Source: Nocardioides sp.
GTDB lineage: Bacteria; Actinomycetota; Actinomycetes; Propionibacteriales; Nocardioidaceae
DNA: 64,000 bases
Assembly: GCA_025924815.1 (NCBI GenBank)
Contig: JAICHQ010000003.1
Coordinates: 1-64,000, forward strand
Reading direction: 5' to 3'
The notes under the pieces were generated by a model. It was not told the DNA's origin. It searched no databases and saw only the letters and a program-made list of their open reading frames with translations. The position numbers were made by a program, and so were the translations under genes. This document shows positions 26,259-36,308 of the stretch, in pieces. Within the stretch, counting starts at the first letter, position 1, and each line of letters opens with the position of its first letter.

Positions 26259-27136
26259 GGTCGCACGTCCGCCCCGCCGATCGGCTGCCCCGCCAAGAGC
26301 TGCAGGTACTCGTGGGCGTAGCGAGTGTTCAACCAGGCTCTCTGATCATCGGTGAGCAGGCGGGCGGTCGGATGCTTGCGAGCGGAGAAGTTCTTCCGGA
26401 CGAAGGCGCGCAGACCGGCCCGCTCGTCGTACGTGCGCAGATGAGGGTTCGCAGCCAGGGTCACGCGCAGGCCCTTCTCGGAGTAGTGCGAGATGCCTAC
26501 CGGCGTGACCTCGGGATGAGGCGGGAGCGCCACGTCCATGAGTCGGAAGAACTCGCGAACATGGACCACCGGGTCGCCCCCGAATCGCTCGTAGTCGAGC
26601 ACTCGGACCCCGTCGACGCCGAAGGTCTCCACGAGCAGCTTGTGAAGGGGCAACCAGGAGAGGTCGTCCAGGTCCAACGCACCCAGCCAGTCGTCGAAGG
26701 TGTGCGAGCTCCCCTCGTTCACGGTCTGCGCGTAGTAGGACTCGAGGAAGTCCGCCTGAGGACGCACCGACAGCACCACGGTGCAGGGATACGGCTCGGA
26801 CGCGCCTGCGAGTGCTGTGAGCGCCGGCCGCGCCCCGGCGTACAGGCCCCTTCCTTCCCCGTCGAACGGTCTGCCGAGCGTGTTCTCGTGAGAGCCCAGG
26901 ACACCGCGGACTCCTGGTGCCTGAAGTGCCTCTCGGATCGCGCGTGCGAACCGGTCGGGACCGTCGACCAGCCTCCCACCCCACCCGATGCGCTCGGCCA
27001 TCACCTCGACCGGGAAGGATGCCAGCCCTTGGCTCTTCAGCTGGTCGACACTCTCGCGGAGGTAACGCTGCACCTGACGCGCGCCTGCGACGTGCGCACC
27101 GACATGGAGCATCAGCCTCTGGTCGGGGGAGGGCAT
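26255..27136 (-). CDS. Sulfotransferase-like protein (paralogue of the next gene)
   Basis: This 293-residue protein opens with LMLHVGAHVAGARQVQRYL at the position of the sulfotransferase P-loop, again without the canonical Lys-Thr-Gly-Thr-Thr. VVLSVRPQADFLESYYAQTVNEGSSHTFDDWL at about 122-153 resembles the 3'-phosphate-binding strand and helix (R...S.Y) of the family. FVRKNFSARKHP near residue 245 corresponds to the block noted in the downstream paralogue. GAGGAG lies ten bases before ATG 27136. The operon of two such genes facing an FkbM methyltransferase gene suggests modification of a surface polysaccharide. Confidence 0.6.
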   Translation of the reverse strand: MPSPDQRLMLHVGAHVAGARQVQRYLRESVDQLKSQGLASFPVEVMAERIGWGGRLVDGPDRFARAIREALQAPGVRGVLGSHENTLGRPFDGEGRGLYAGARPALTALAGASEPYPCTVVLSVRPQADFLESYYAQTVNEGSSHTFDDWLGALDLDDLSWLPLHKLLVETFGVDGVRVLDYERFGGDPVVHVREFFRLMDVALPPHPEVTPVGISHYSEKGLRVTLAANPHLRTYDERAGLRAFVRKNFSARKHPTARLLTDDQRAWLNTRYAHEYLQLLAGQPIGGADVRP

Positions 27137-27206
27137 GCAGACGGAGCTCCTCGAAGGGGATGGGCAGTGACTTGTGAGAGCCTACGCAATCGGGCCGCGG
27201 ACCCGG

Positions 27207-28391
27207 CTACAGCTCGGACTGCACGCCGGCCAGCAGCTGGCGGGCCATCACGATGCGCTGCACCTGGTTGGTGCCCTCGTAGATCTGGGTGATCTTCGCG
27301 TCGCGCATCATCCGCTCGACGGGGTAGTCGCGGGTGTAGCCGTAGCCACCCAGGACCTGCACGGCGTTGGTGGTGACCTCCATCGCCACGTCGGAGGCGA
27401 AGCACTTGGCAGCGGCGCCGAAGAAGGTGAGGTCGGAGTCCCCGCGCTCGGACCGTCCAGCGGCGGCGTACGTCAGCTGGCGTGCGGCCTCGACCTTCAT
27501 GCCCATGTCGGCGAGGAGGAACTGCAGGCCCTGGAAGTCACCGATCGGCCGGCCGAACTGCTGTCGTTCCCGGGCGTAGCCCAGGGCGAAGTCGAGGGCG
27601 CCCTGCGCGACGCCGACGGCCTGCGCCGCGATCGTGACCCGCGTGTGGTCGAGGGTCTTCATCGCAGTCTCGAAACCGGTGCCCTCGGCGCCGATCATCC
27701 TCGTCGCGGGCACGCGGACGTGGTCGAGGTAGACCTCGCGGGTCGGGCTTCCCTTGATGCCGAGCTTCCTCTCCTTGGCGCCGAAGGTGACCCCCTCGTC
27801 GGACTTCTCGACGACGAAGGCCGAGATGCCGCGAGCCCGGTGCTGCGGCTCGAGGTCGGGCTCGGTCACAGCCATCACCGTGTAGTACTCGCTGACCCCG
27901 GCGTTGGTGATCCAGCGCTTGACCCCGTCGAGGACCCACGCGTCGCCGTCGCGGACGGCGCGGGTCCTCATCGCGGCCGCGTCGGAGCCGGCGTCGGGCT
28001 CGGACAGGCAGTAGGAGAACCCGCCCTCGCCGGCCGCGAGCCGGGTCAGGTAGTGCTGCTTGAGCTCCTCCGAGCCGCTGATCATGATCGGGAGCGAGCC
28101 CAGCTTGTTGACCGCGGGGATCAGGCTGCTGGCCACGCAGACGCGGGCGATCTCCTCGATGACCAGCACCGTGGCGAGCGCGTCGGCCCCGGCGCCGCCG
28201 TACTCCTCGGGCACGTGCGGGGCGTGGAAGTCGGACTGCTGCAGGGCCTTCGCGGCCTCCTCGGGGTAACGGCCCTCCTCGTCGACCTCCGCGGCGTACG
28301 GCGCGACCTTCGCCGCGCACAGGTCGCGCACCGCCTCGCGGATCGCGCGGTGCTCCTCGGTGAGGGCGAACACGGACGCCTCGGTGCTCAT
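27207..28391 (-). CDS. fadE25: Acyl-CoA dehydrogenase, FadE25-like
   Basis: This 394-residue FAD-dependent dehydrogenase introduces the alpha-beta double bond in acyl-CoA thioesters. It has the segments [63 protein letters not shown], and the catalytic Glu in [16 protein letters not shown] near the C-terminus. It closely matches mycobacterial FadE25 (389 residues) as I remember it, and occupies the same place next to purE-purK. The start is ATG 28391; TAGAAT (28399-28404) ends seven bases upstream with no ribosome binding site, indicating a leaderless message. A branched or short-chain substrate is likely but not proven. Confidence 0.93.
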   Translation of the reverse strand: MSTEASVFALTEEHRAIREAVRDLCAAKVAPYAAEVDEEGRYPEEAAKALQQSDFHAPHVPEEYGGAGADALATVLVIEEIARVCVASSLIPAVNKLGSLPIMISGSEELKQHYLTRLAAGEGGFSYCLSEPDAGSDAAAMRTRAVRDGDAWVLDGVKRWITNAGVSEYYTVMAVTEPDLEPQHRARGISAFVVEKSDEGVTFGAKERKLGIKGSPTREVYLDHVRVPATRMIGAEGTGFETAMKTLDHTRVTIAAQAVGVAQGALDFALGYARERQQFGRPIGDFQGLQFLLADMGMKVEAARQLTYAAAGRSERGDSDLTFFGAAAKCFASDVAMEVTTNAVQVLGGYGYTRDYPVERMMRDAKITQIYEGTNQVQRIVMARQLLAGVQSEL

Positions 28392-28398
28392 GGGGCGG

Positions 28399-28404
28399 AT
28401 TCTA
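28399..28404 (-). promoter_or_regulatory. Leaderless -10 element for fadE25
   Basis: TAGAAT on the minus strand, close to the TATAAT consensus, ends seven bases before ATG 28391. The divergent CoA-binding gene has its own element at 28448-28453. Confidence 0.6.
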
Positions 28405-28447
28405 CTTTTCGGCGACCGCGCCCCCGACCCGGCTCCGCACCGACGCC

Positions 28448-28453
28448 TACGCT
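28448..28453 (+). promoter_or_regulatory. Leaderless -10 element for the CoA-binding gene
   Basis: TACGCT ends six bases before ATG 28460. The intervening GGAGAC is too close to act as a ribosome binding site. Confidence 0.5.
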
Positions 28454-28459
28454 GGAGAC

Positions 28460-28897
28460 ATGGGTGAGTGGCAACGCGACGAGTGGGTCGACCTGATGCT
28501 CGACGATCTCGAGACCTGGGCGGTGGTGGGTCTGTCCGGAGACCGGGGCCGTACGGCGTACGACATCGCCGCCCTGCTCCAGCGACGGGGGAAGCGGATC
28601 GTGCCGATCCATCCGCGGTTCGCCGACGACCCGGGCGAGGTGCTCGGCGAGCGGGGTTACCCCACGCTGGCCGACGTCCCGTTCCCGATCGACGTCGTCG
28701 ACGTGTTCCGTCGCTCCGAGGCCGCCGGGGATTTCGCCGACCAGGCCGTCTCGGTCGGAGCCAAGGCGGTGTGGTTCCAGCTCGGCGTGGTCGACTCCGG
28801 CGCCTACCGACGCACCACGGAGGCGGGGACCCCCATGGTGATGGACACCTGCCCGGCCATCGAGTGGCGCCGGCGCGACGACCCGCGCATCGCCTGA
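28460..28897 (+). CDS. CoA-binding domain protein (YccU-like)
   Basis: This 145-residue Rossmann-fold protein consists of one CoA-binding domain, as in the N-terminal part of succinyl-CoA synthetase alpha. The opening strand and loop [34 protein letters not shown] is at about 19-52, then [11 protein letters not shown] and [10 protein letters not shown], with the conserved CPAIEW at the end. Function beyond CoA or nucleotide binding is not known. It diverges from fadE25 and its end lies nine bases from the end of the facing DUF5709 gene. Confidence 0.88.
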   Translation: MGEWQRDEWVDLMLDDLETWAVVGLSGDRGRTAYDIAALLQRRGKRIVPIHPRFADDPGEVLGERGYPTLADVPFPIDVVDVFRRSEAAGDFADQAVSVGAKAVWFQLGVVDSGAYRRTTEAGTPMVMDTCPAIEWRRRDDPRIA

Positions 28898-28905
28898 TCG
28901 CCGCC

Positions 28906-29319
28906 TTACCCGTCGTCCTCCACGGTGTGGACCGCGGCCTCTTCCGCCGACGCGGCTGCTCCGTCGATCCCCGCGTCGTCGGCGTCGCCGTCGACCCCGT
29001 CGTCCGAGGCGACGAGCCGACCGGTGCGCTCGGCGCCGACCTCGAGCCGGTCGGTCGGGTCGCCCTCCTCGTCCTCGGCCGCGTACTCCGCCGGGGCACC
29101 GGCCGTGTGGTCGATCTGCGCCCCCGGGTCGGGCTCCTCCTGCTCGAGGCGCTCCTCGAGAGTCTCGCCCTCGGCCTCCTCGCGGGCGGTGGTCCCGCGC
29201 GTCATCTCGCGGCTGGGCCGTTCCGGGGGTGACATCCCCTCGTCGAGCACGTCGTCGACCCCGCGCTCGTCGAGCGTGTCGTCGGGCTGGAGCTGGTCCT
29301 CGCTGAAGCTGCTGCTCAT
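28906..29319 (-). CDS. DUF5709 family acidic protein
   Basis: This 137-residue, extremely acidic, disordered-looking protein is rich in Glu, Asp and Ala. The pattern [35 protein letters not shown] and the later [15 protein letters not shown]...[15 protein letters not shown] is the DUF5709 arrangement known in Streptomyces and Nocardioides. There is no signal peptide or membrane segment. A TACGAC hexamer ends six bases before ATG 29319, a weak leaderless match. Function unknown. Confidence 0.85.
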   Translation of the reverse strand: MSSSFSEDQLQPDDTLDERGVDDVLDEGMSPPERPSREMTRGTTAREEAEGETLEERLEQEEPDPGAQIDHTAGAPAEYAAEDEEGDPTDRLEVGAERTGRLVASDDGVDGDADDAGIDGAAASAEEAAVHTVEDDG

Positions 29320-29367
29320 GTCGCCGTCGTACCCAGGCGGGCCCGGGTCATCCCTACGCGGACGGGT

Positions 29368-29880
29368 CTAGAAGCCGAGCTTGCGTCCGGTCGAGGAGCG
29401 GACCTTCTTGCCCTTCTCCTGGGCGGTACGCCGCAGGTCGGCCTGGAAGTCGAGCATGCGCTGGCGCAGGTCGGCGTCGGATGCGGCGAGGATCCGGACG
29501 GCGAGCAGGCCGGCGTTGCGGGCGTTGCCGACGGCGACGGTCGCGACCGGCACGCCCGAGGGCATCTGCACGATCGAGAGCAGGGAGTCCATCCCGTCCA
29601 GATGCTCCAGGGGCACGGGCACCCCGATCACCGGCAGCGGGGTGACCGATGCGAGCATCCCGGGCAGGTGGGCGGCTCCCCCGGCGCCGGCGATGATCAC
29701 GGCCAGCCCGCGGTCGGCGGCCTCGCGACCGTAGGCGAGCATCTCGTCGGGCATCCGGTGCGCCGAGACCACGTCGGCCTCGTGGGCGACGTCGAACTCC
29801 TTCAGTGCCTCCGCCGCTGCCTCCATCACCGGCCAGTCGGAGTCGGAGCCCATCACGATGCCGACACGGGGATTGGTCAT
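29368..29880 (-). CDS. purE: N5-carboxyaminoimidazole ribonucleotide mutase
   Basis: PurE class I (170 residues) converts N5-CAIR to CAIR in purine synthesis. The substrate loop GSDSDWPVM is at 11-19 and the catalytic SAHRMP at 39-44. [14 protein letters not shown] and the [35 protein letters not shown] stretch are fully conserved. The C-terminal 20 residues are basic. ATG 29880 lies two bases after the purK stop, so purK-purE is one transcription unit. Confidence 0.96.
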   Translation of the reverse strand: MTNPRVGIVMGSDSDWPVMEAAAEALKEFDVAHEADVVSAHRMPDEMLAYGREAADRGLAVIIAGAGGAAHLPGMLASVTPLPVIGVPVPLEHLDGMDSLLSIVQMPSGVPVATVAVGNARNAGLLAVRILAASDADLRQRMLDFQADLRRTAQEKGKKVRSSTGRKLGF

Positions 29881-29882
29881 GC

Positions 29883-31091
29883 TCACTCGCTCTCGTCTCC
29901 CAGCTCGCCGGCGAACCACGCAGCCGCATGGCGTGCGCGCCCCAGACACTCTTGCAGGTCGTCGCCGTAGGCGTTGACGTGACCGACCTTGCGTCCGGGG
30001 CGCGGCTCCTTGCCGTAGAGGTGGACCCGCAGCCGCGGGTCGCGGGCGAGCGCGTGGGGGTAGCCGTCGTACAGCCGGCCGCCCGAGTCGGTCGGGCCGC
30101 CCAGGATGTTGACCATCACCGTCCACGGCGCGCGCGCAACCGGTGAGCCGAGCGGCAGGTCGAGCACAGCGCGGAGGTGGTTCTCGAACTGGGAGGTGAC
30201 GGCGCCGTCCTGGGTCCAGTGCCCGGTGTTGTGCGGGCGCATCGCGAGCTCGTTGACCAGGATCCGGCCGGACCCTCCTGAGACGGTCGCAGGGTCGTCG
30301 GTCTCGAACAGCTCCACGGCCAGGATCCCGGTCACGTCGAGCTCCTGCGCGATCCGCAGCGCCAGCGCCTGGGCCTCGGCGGCGAGCCGCTCGGACAGCC
30401 CGGGCGCGGGGGCGACGACCTCGGCACAGATGCCGTCGCGCTGAATCGACTCCACGACCGGGTACGCCGCCGCCTGGCCGCTCGGGCTGCGTGCCACCAG
30501 GGCCGACAGCTCCCGCCGGAACTCCACCAGCTCCTCGGCCAGGATCCGTACGCCGGTCGCCGCGGCCGCCTCGAACGCCGGCCGCGTCTCATCCGGCGTA
30601 CCCACGAACCAGACGCCCTTGCCGTCGTAGCCACCCCGGCTGGTCTTGAGCACGCAGGGGAAGCCGAAGTCGGACACCTCGTCGACGCTCGCGACGACCC
30701 GGAACCGCGGCACCGGAGCGCCGAACGACACCATCGCCTCGCGCATCACGACCTTGTCCTGGGCGTGGACGAGCGCCCCCGGCCCCGGCCGCACCGCCGT
30801 CCCGCCCTGCTCGAGCCCGTGCAGGTGGTCGGTCGGGACGTGCTCGTGGTCGAAGGTGACGACCCGGCAGCCCTCGACGAGTCGACGCAGGGTCGGCAGG
30901 TCGGTGTAGTCGCCGACCGTGTGGTCGCGGATCACCTGGGCCGCCGAGACGCCCGGCGCCTCGGCGAGGAGGCGCAGCGGGATTCCCATCGCGGCCGCCG
31001 GCTCGGCGAGCATCCGGGCCAGCTGGCCGCCGCCTACGACCGCGACCACCGGAGCGTCGTCGGCGGACGTGCCGTGCTGGCCGGGACTCAC
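29883..31091 (-). CDS. purK: N5-carboxyaminoimidazole ribonucleotide synthase
   Basis: PurK is a 402-residue ATP-grasp enzyme that makes N5-CAIR from AIR, bicarbonate and [18 protein letters not shown] at 15-29 opens the N-terminal domain. VTFDHEHV, then [17 protein letters not shown] (ATP-binding Lys and Gly-rich loop) and VELFETDD and [16 protein letters not shown] (metal ligands) follow. The start is GTG 31091; TACGCT (31099-31104) ends seven bases upstream, leaderless. PurE follows directly. Confidence 0.96.
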   Translation of the reverse strand: MSPGQHGTSADDAPVVAVVGGGQLARMLAEPAAAMGIPLRLLAEAPGVSAAQVIRDHTVGDYTDLPTLRRLVEGCRVVTFDHEHVPTDHLHGLEQGGTAVRPGPGALVHAQDKVVMREAMVSFGAPVPRFRVVASVDEVSDFGFPCVLKTSRGGYDGKGVWFVGTPDETRPAFEAAAATGVRILAEELVEFRRELSALVARSPSGQAAAYPVVESIQRDGICAEVVAPAPGLSERLAAEAQALALRIAQELDVTGILAVELFETDDPATVSGGSGRILVNELAMRPHNTGHWTQDGAVTSQFENHLRAVLDLPLGSPVARAPWTVMVNILGGPTDSGGRLYDGYPHALARDPRLRVHLYGKEPRPGRKVGHVNAYGDDLQECLGRARHAAAWFAGELGDESE

Positions 31092-31098
31092 CCGCAGA

Positions 31099-31104
31099 AG
31101 CGTA
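31099..31104 (-). promoter_or_regulatory. Leaderless -10 element for purK-purE
   Basis: TACGCT on the minus strand ends seven bases before GTG 31091, with no ribosome binding site between. No purine riboswitch-like structure was noticed. Confidence 0.5.
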
Positions 31105-31126
31105 GGGCCGACCGGTGCGTGGTCGG

Positions 31127-31483
31127 TCAGGCGGTCCGGGCCGCCGTCTGCTCGACGTCGCGCAGAGCGCCGGAGGCACCCGGCTCGTCGACCTCGAAGC
31201 GCAGGCCGTGGCCGCGCACGGTGGTGATCAGGCTCGGTCGGGAGGGGTCGTCGCCCAGCTTGCGCCGCACCCAGCCGAGGTGCACGTCGATGGTCTTCGA
31301 CGACGTCCAGAACGTCGTGTTCCAGACGGTGAGCATCAACTCGTCGCGCGAGACGACGGTCCCGGCCCGTTGCATGAGGAAGTGCAGGAGGTCGAACTCC
31401 TTGCGCGAGAACACGATCTCGCGTTCATCTCGCCACACCCGGCGGGTCACCGGATCCACGGCGACGTCCTGGACCTTGAGCAC
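31127..31483 (-). CDS. OmpR-type winged-helix DNA-binding protein without receiver domain
   Basis: This 118-residue protein consists only of an OmpR/PhoB C-terminal DNA-binding domain: FSRKEFDLLHFLMQRAGTVVSRDELMLTVWN, then KTIDVHLGWVRRKLGDDPSRPSLITTVRGHGLRFE. It starts near VLKVQDVAVDPVTRRVWRD, the usual first strands, so no phosphoacceptor domain is missing by truncation within the window. GTG 31483 is chosen because TATTTT (31490-31495) ends six bases upstream, a leaderless promoter; TTG 31531 would add 16 residues. No histidine kinase is near. Control must be by level or another signal. Its targets are unknown. Confidence 0.8.
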   Translation of the reverse strand: MLKVQDVAVDPVTRRVWRDEREIVFSRKEFDLLHFLMQRAGTVVSRDELMLTVWNTTFWTSSKTIDVHLGWVRRKLGDDPSRPSLITTVRGHGLRFEVDEPGASGALRDVEQTAARTA

Positions 31484-31598
31484 ACGTCGAAAATAGGGAA
31501 CGGACCATGCTCCCGCGGAGGAATCGGGCAACTCGCCGGTCCAAGAGGGTAAAATTCCCCGTCTGATGTCATGCGGTCTAGGCCGAACGGGCCATGCC

Positions 31599-32534
31599 TC
31601 AATGACGTCGGACGGCCACGGGCTCCACCAGTCCGAACCCTCGGACCGGGCGTGCGGGAAGCGCCCGCGTCTCGAACTGGTCCTCCGGCAGCCGCTCGGC
31701 CGTGGCGCCGTCGACGATGATCCGGTTGCGCCGGGCGACCCCGGTCAGGCGAGCGGCCATGTTCACGGCCGGCCCGAAGACGTCACCGAGCCGCATCACG
31801 ACCGCGCCGGTCGACAGCCCGACCCGGACGTCGGGCATCCGCTGGTCCCGGCCGATCACCGAGATGATCCCCTCGGCGGTGTCGTAGGCACGGATGGGGT
31901 CCTCGTTCACGAACAGCACGGCGTCGCCGAGGCTCTTGATCACGCGGCCACGCTGCCCGGCCACGACGTCCGCGCACCGCGACTCGAAGATCTCGACCAG
32001 GTCGCCGATGCGGTCGTGGTCGAGCCGGTTGGTCAGCGCCGTGAACTGCACGATGTCGGCGAAGCCGACGGTCACCTGCGTGGTGTGCAGGTCGGCGTCG
32101 TCCGCCCCGAGTGCCTCCACTCGCGCGACCGCGGCCGCCAGGTGCCGGCGCCAGACGTAGACCAGCAGCCCCTCGAACGGGTCGTTGAGCGCCCCGAGCA
32201 GCTGCAGCGCGGCGGTGGCGCGAGAGCCGGTCGCGTCGTCTCCCGACTCCATCTCCTGGACCCGGTGCACCAGCGTGCCGACCTCCCAGTCGGCGAGCCG
32301 CGCCATCGTCTGGCCGACGGCGCGGGTGAGGTCGACGGCCATGTCGAAGTCGATCGCGCCCTCGTCGACCAGGCGCAGCAGCGTGGAGACGGCGTCCGCG
32401 TCCGCCTGGGTGAAGGCGCGCTCGCTCCCGCGGTCGGGGAACCCCAGGGCCCGCCAGAGCCGCTGCGCCTGCTCCATGCTGGCGCCGGTCTCGGAGGCGA
32501 CGTCGAGGGCGTTGAAGACGACCTCCTCGCCCAA
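31599..32534 (-). CDS. Class III adenylate/guanylate cyclase
   Basis: This protein of about 311 residues makes cAMP (or cGMP). The catalytic domain is at 150-300: metal ligands Asp160 (FADIV) and Asp204 (KSLGDAV), purine-selecting Lys200 and Asp251, and transition-state Asn258 and Arg262 (PAVNMAARL) are all present. This suggests an active, adenine-specific enzyme that must pair as a homodimer. The N-terminal half is a helical regulatory region (QAQRLWRALGFPD...FTQADADAV), common in soluble actinobacterial cyclases. The start is unclear: TTG 32534 is the only start codon found by eye, yet the same frame stays open upstream (QQLEHAI), and those residues look family-like. Confidence 0.85.
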   Translation of the reverse strand: MGEEVVFNALDVASETGASMEQAQRLWRALGFPDRGSERAFTQADADAVSTLLRLVDEGAIDFDMAVDLTRAVGQTMARLADWEVGTLVHRVQEMESGDDATGSRATAALQLLGALNDPFEGLLVYVWRRHLAAAVARVEALGADDADLHTTQVTVGFADIVQFTALTNRLDHDRIGDLVEIFESRCADVVAGQRGRVIKSLGDAVLFVNEDPIRAYDTAEGIISVIGRDQRMPDVRVGLSTGAVVMRLGDVFGPAVNMAARLTGVARRNRIIVDGATAERLPEDQFETRALPARPVRGFGLVEPVAVRRH

Positions 32535-32558
32535 GATGGCGTGCTCGAGCTGCTGGGC

Positions 32559-32582
32559 GGGCGTCTCGTCGGGCGTCTCGTC
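32559..32582 (+). repeat. Tandem 12-bp duplication at the PH-domain gene stop
   Basis: GGGCGTCTCGTC occurs twice in tandem (32559-32570 and 32571-32582). The second copy overlaps the stop codon of the PH-domain gene. In the cyclase frame it would encode a repeated DETP unit upstream of the cyclase start. Confidence 0.8.
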
Positions 32583-33081
32583 AGGCGTCGTCGCTCCCGG
32601 GCGACTCGTGCAGCTTCCCGAGCAGGTCCGACAGCGTGCGCTGCACGGACTCCACCCGCGGGATGTCGTGCAGCCGGACCGAGCCGTGCGTGCTGGCGTC
32701 GCTGACGACCAGCGTGCCGCAGCCGAGCATCCGGTCCACGATCCCCTGGTCGAACGCCACGTCGCTGATCCGCATCAGCGGGATGTCGTGGCCCTTGCGG
32801 GAGATGGTCCCCTGCCGCGTGATCAGGCGCTTGCTCGTGATCGTGTACGTCGAGGTGAGCCAGTCCAGGAACGGCCGCAGGCACCACCACACCACCACGA
32901 CGAGCGCCACGATCCACACGAGCAGGCTGACGAACCCGTTGTCGACGAGCCGGTCGAGGAGGATCGCGACCACCACGGTCAGCACCAGCACGATCCCGGG
33001 ACCGATCAGGGCCTTGGGATGGGTGCGGGTGTCGATGACGACCGACTCGCCGTCGGTCAGCAGCTTCTGTGAGATGCCCAC
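32581..33081 (-). CDS. Bacterial PH-domain membrane protein (bPH2/DUF304)
   Basis: This 166-residue membrane protein has two adjacent hydrophobic segments at about 27-65 (LIGPGIVLVLTVVVAILL, then FVSLLVWIVALVVVVWW). A cytoplasmic bacterial PH-like domain follows, with STYTITSKRLITRQGTISRKGHDIPLMRISDV. This is the Rv3278c type found beside birA in mycobacteria. The function of the family is unknown, probably membrane-associated scaffolding. It starts at GTG 33081; CACACT (33088-33093) lies six bases upstream. It follows birA by 12 bases. Confidence 0.88.
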   Translation of the reverse strand: MGISQKLLTDGESVVIDTRTHPKALIGPGIVLVLTVVVAILLDRLVDNGFVSLLVWIVALVVVVWWCLRPFLDWLTSTYTITSKRLITRQGTISRKGHDIPLMRISDVAFDQGIVDRMLGCGTLVVSDASTHGSVRLHDIPRVESVQRTLSDLLGKLHESPGSDDA

Positions 33082-33093
33082 GGAGGGAGTGTG

Positions 33094-33867
33094 TCACTCC
33101 GCGCGTCTCACGTGAACGACATCGCCGGCCGCGACGGCCACCGTGCCGCCGGATGTCTCGACCTCGAGCCGGCCGTGGTCGTCCACACCGTCCGCGCGCC
33201 CCGACAGGGTCGACCCGTCGGGCAGGTCGACCCGGACGTCGCGCCCGAGGGTGTCGAAGCGGCCTCGGTAGTTGGCCACGAACGTCGTGGGCCCGGACGT
33301 CATCACGCCCAGCCACACACGTAGGCCGTGCAGCACACGGGCGAAGAGCTCGGTGCGGTCCCAGGGGAAGCCGAGCAGCCCGAGTGACGAGGCCCACGGC
33401 ACCGGTAGCTCGTCGGCGGTCTGGTCGACGTTGATCCCGATGCCCACGACCGCGAGCGGCTTGTCGCCGCCGCGCGCCCGCACGTGCACGCGCTCGACGA
33501 GGATCCCGCAGACCTTGCGGTCATGGAGGAGCACGTCGTTCGGCCACTTCACCGATCCGCCCACGATGCGCGCCACGGCGTACCCCGCGACGAGCGGGAC
33601 CAGCGGCCACCACTCGTCGTCCACCACCGGGTCGACCACGGCGGAGAACGTCAGTGCGGCGCCGGGTGGCGTGACCCACTCCCGGCCGAGCCGGCCGCGT
33701 CCCGCGGTCTGGTGGTCGGCCACCACGACGAGACCGCGCTCGAGGGACGCTGTGGCCAGCGCGTTGGTGGACTCCGCGGCTGCGTGCAGCTGCACCTTCC
33801 AGAGCGGCCCGGCCGCCTCCTGCAGGCGGTCGAGGTCGAGAGGCGCGCGTGGAGAGATGTCGTTCAC
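33094..33867 (-). CDS. birA: Biotin-[acetyl-CoA carboxylase] ligase
   Basis: This 257-residue BirA attaches biotin to the carrier domain of acyl-CoA carboxylase. The biotinyl-AMP-binding [10 protein letters not shown] is at 55-64. [22 protein letters not shown] and [15 protein letters not shown] follow, and a C-terminal SH3-like domain ends the protein. There is no N-terminal helix-turn-helix, so unlike E. coli BirA it cannot act as the repressor. GTG 33867 is chosen (GTG 33873 is possible). GACACT (33875-33880) ends seven bases upstream. It diverges from accD5, whose product is part of the enzyme it modifies, from an overlapping promoter. Confidence 0.93.
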   Translation of the reverse strand: MNDISPRAPLDLDRLQEAAGPLWKVQLHAAAESTNALATASLERGLVVVADHQTAGRGRLGREWVTPPGAALTFSAVVDPVVDDEWWPLVPLVAGYAVARIVGGSVKWPNDVLLHDRKVCGILVERVHVRARGGDKPLAVVGIGINVDQTADELPVPWASSLGLLGFPWDRTELFARVLHGLRVWLGVMTSGPTTFVANYRGRFDTLGRDVRVDLPDGSTLSGRADGVDDHGRLEVETSGGTVAVAAGDVVHVRRAE

Positions 33868-33873
33868 GACCAC

Positions 33874-33880
33874 TAGTGTC
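33874..33880. promoter_or_regulatory. Bidirectional leaderless promoter: overlapping -10 elements of birA and accD5
   Basis: On the + strand TAGTGT (33874-33879) ends seven bases before accD5 GTG 33887. On the - strand GACACT (33880 to 33875) ends seven bases before birA GTG 33867. The two hexamers overlap by five of seven bases, and only 19 bases separate the two start codons. The partial symmetry of the -10 sequence lets one site serve both directions. Confidence 0.55.
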
Positions 33881-33886
33881 GGGCAC

Positions 33887-35538
<1,652 letters not shown>

Positions 35539-35539
<1 letters not shown>

Positions 35540-35784
35540 TGACCGACGCGGACGAGGTCGCGACAGCCACGACCGACGAGGGGCGCCCGCTCCTCCGCGT
35601 CGTCAAGGGCGATCCCTCCCCTGAGGAGCTGGCGGCGCTGGTCGCGGTGCTGGCCTCGGTGGGCAGGGCGGCGGCCCCGCCGACCCGGCGTACGCCGCCG
35701 CAGTGGAACGCACCTCGCCGCCTCCACCGCCCCGCCCATCCGCACGGCCCCGGCGCCTGGCGGGCGTCGGGACTGCCCGGCTGA
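35539..35784 (+). CDS. accE: Acyl-CoA carboxylase epsilon subunit
   Basis: This 81-residue protein starts at ATG 35539 within the accD5 stop (TGATG). The core RPLLRVVKGDPSPEELAALVAVLASVGRAAA at about 15-45 is the hallmark of actinobacterial AccE/PccE epsilon subunits, which stabilise the alpha-beta carboxylase complex. The Pro/Arg-rich tail (PPQWNAPRRLHRPAHPHGPGAWRASGLPG) is also typical. The partner alpha subunit, accA3, lies at 49.3 kb. Confidence 0.93.
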
Positions 35785-36034
35785 CCTGGTCGCCGACCAA
35801 GCCCCGACGGAGTCGTCCTGCCCGACGGCGTCCTCCGCCGCGCCACGGCTCCGCAAGGGAACCGGTGGTGCCGCCGCGCTTCGACGGCCGGATCCGTCGC
35901 TGCCCAACGTAAAATCCTCGCGAATCGGGGACAGGTCGCGGCCGACGGCTCACCATGGTGGTCAACGGTGGACTCGGACACCGGCACGGCGCGCCTATGG
36001 GGGGCCGCCGACGACGATTCCAGGGGGGATCGCG

Positions 36035-36244
36035 ATGAGTGCAATGGTGATGGACCGTCATCCGCTCGAGGCCTTCGTACGACAGGCTCCGGCCCGTCGA
36101 GCCGTGACGGCGCACCCGCGCGGCCGCGGGTTCAGAGTGCTCAGCCGGATCGCGCGCGTGCCCTCCGAGGCGGAGACGTACGCGCCGCGCCACCGGCTCG
36201 CCGTGGCGGTCGACTCGGACACCCCGTCGTCGATGGCCGGCTGA
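36035..36244 (+). CDS. Possible small protein, unrecognised
   Basis: A 69-codon frame begins at ATG 36035 behind a strong AGGGGGG ribosome binding site. The product is basic (RQAPARRAV, HPRGRGFRVLSRIARV) with no signal peptide or membrane segment, and I do not recognise it. The flanks, 35785-36034 and 36245-36308, contain no other convincing gene; the first includes a locally AT-richer GTAAAATCCTCG at about 35909 that could be part of a promoter. The small frame may be spurious. Confidence 0.38.
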   Translation: MSAMVMDRHPLEAFVRQAPARRAVTAHPRGRGFRVLSRIARVPSEAETYAPRHRLAVAVDSDTPSSMAG

Positions 36245-36308
36245 CCGCGCGGGCGCGGGGACTGCTGAGAGCCTGACCACCGACGGCACGATCGCGCGTG
36301 GGCGGCCG

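Noticed and set aside
31484-31531. TTG start for the winged-helix gene
   Set aside because: The TATTTT element and six-base gap to GTG 31483 favour the shorter form; the extra residues do not match the family.
32072-33397. 441-residue frame running through the cyclase and PH genes
   Set aside because: Arg/Ser-rich shadow of two genes with clear domains.
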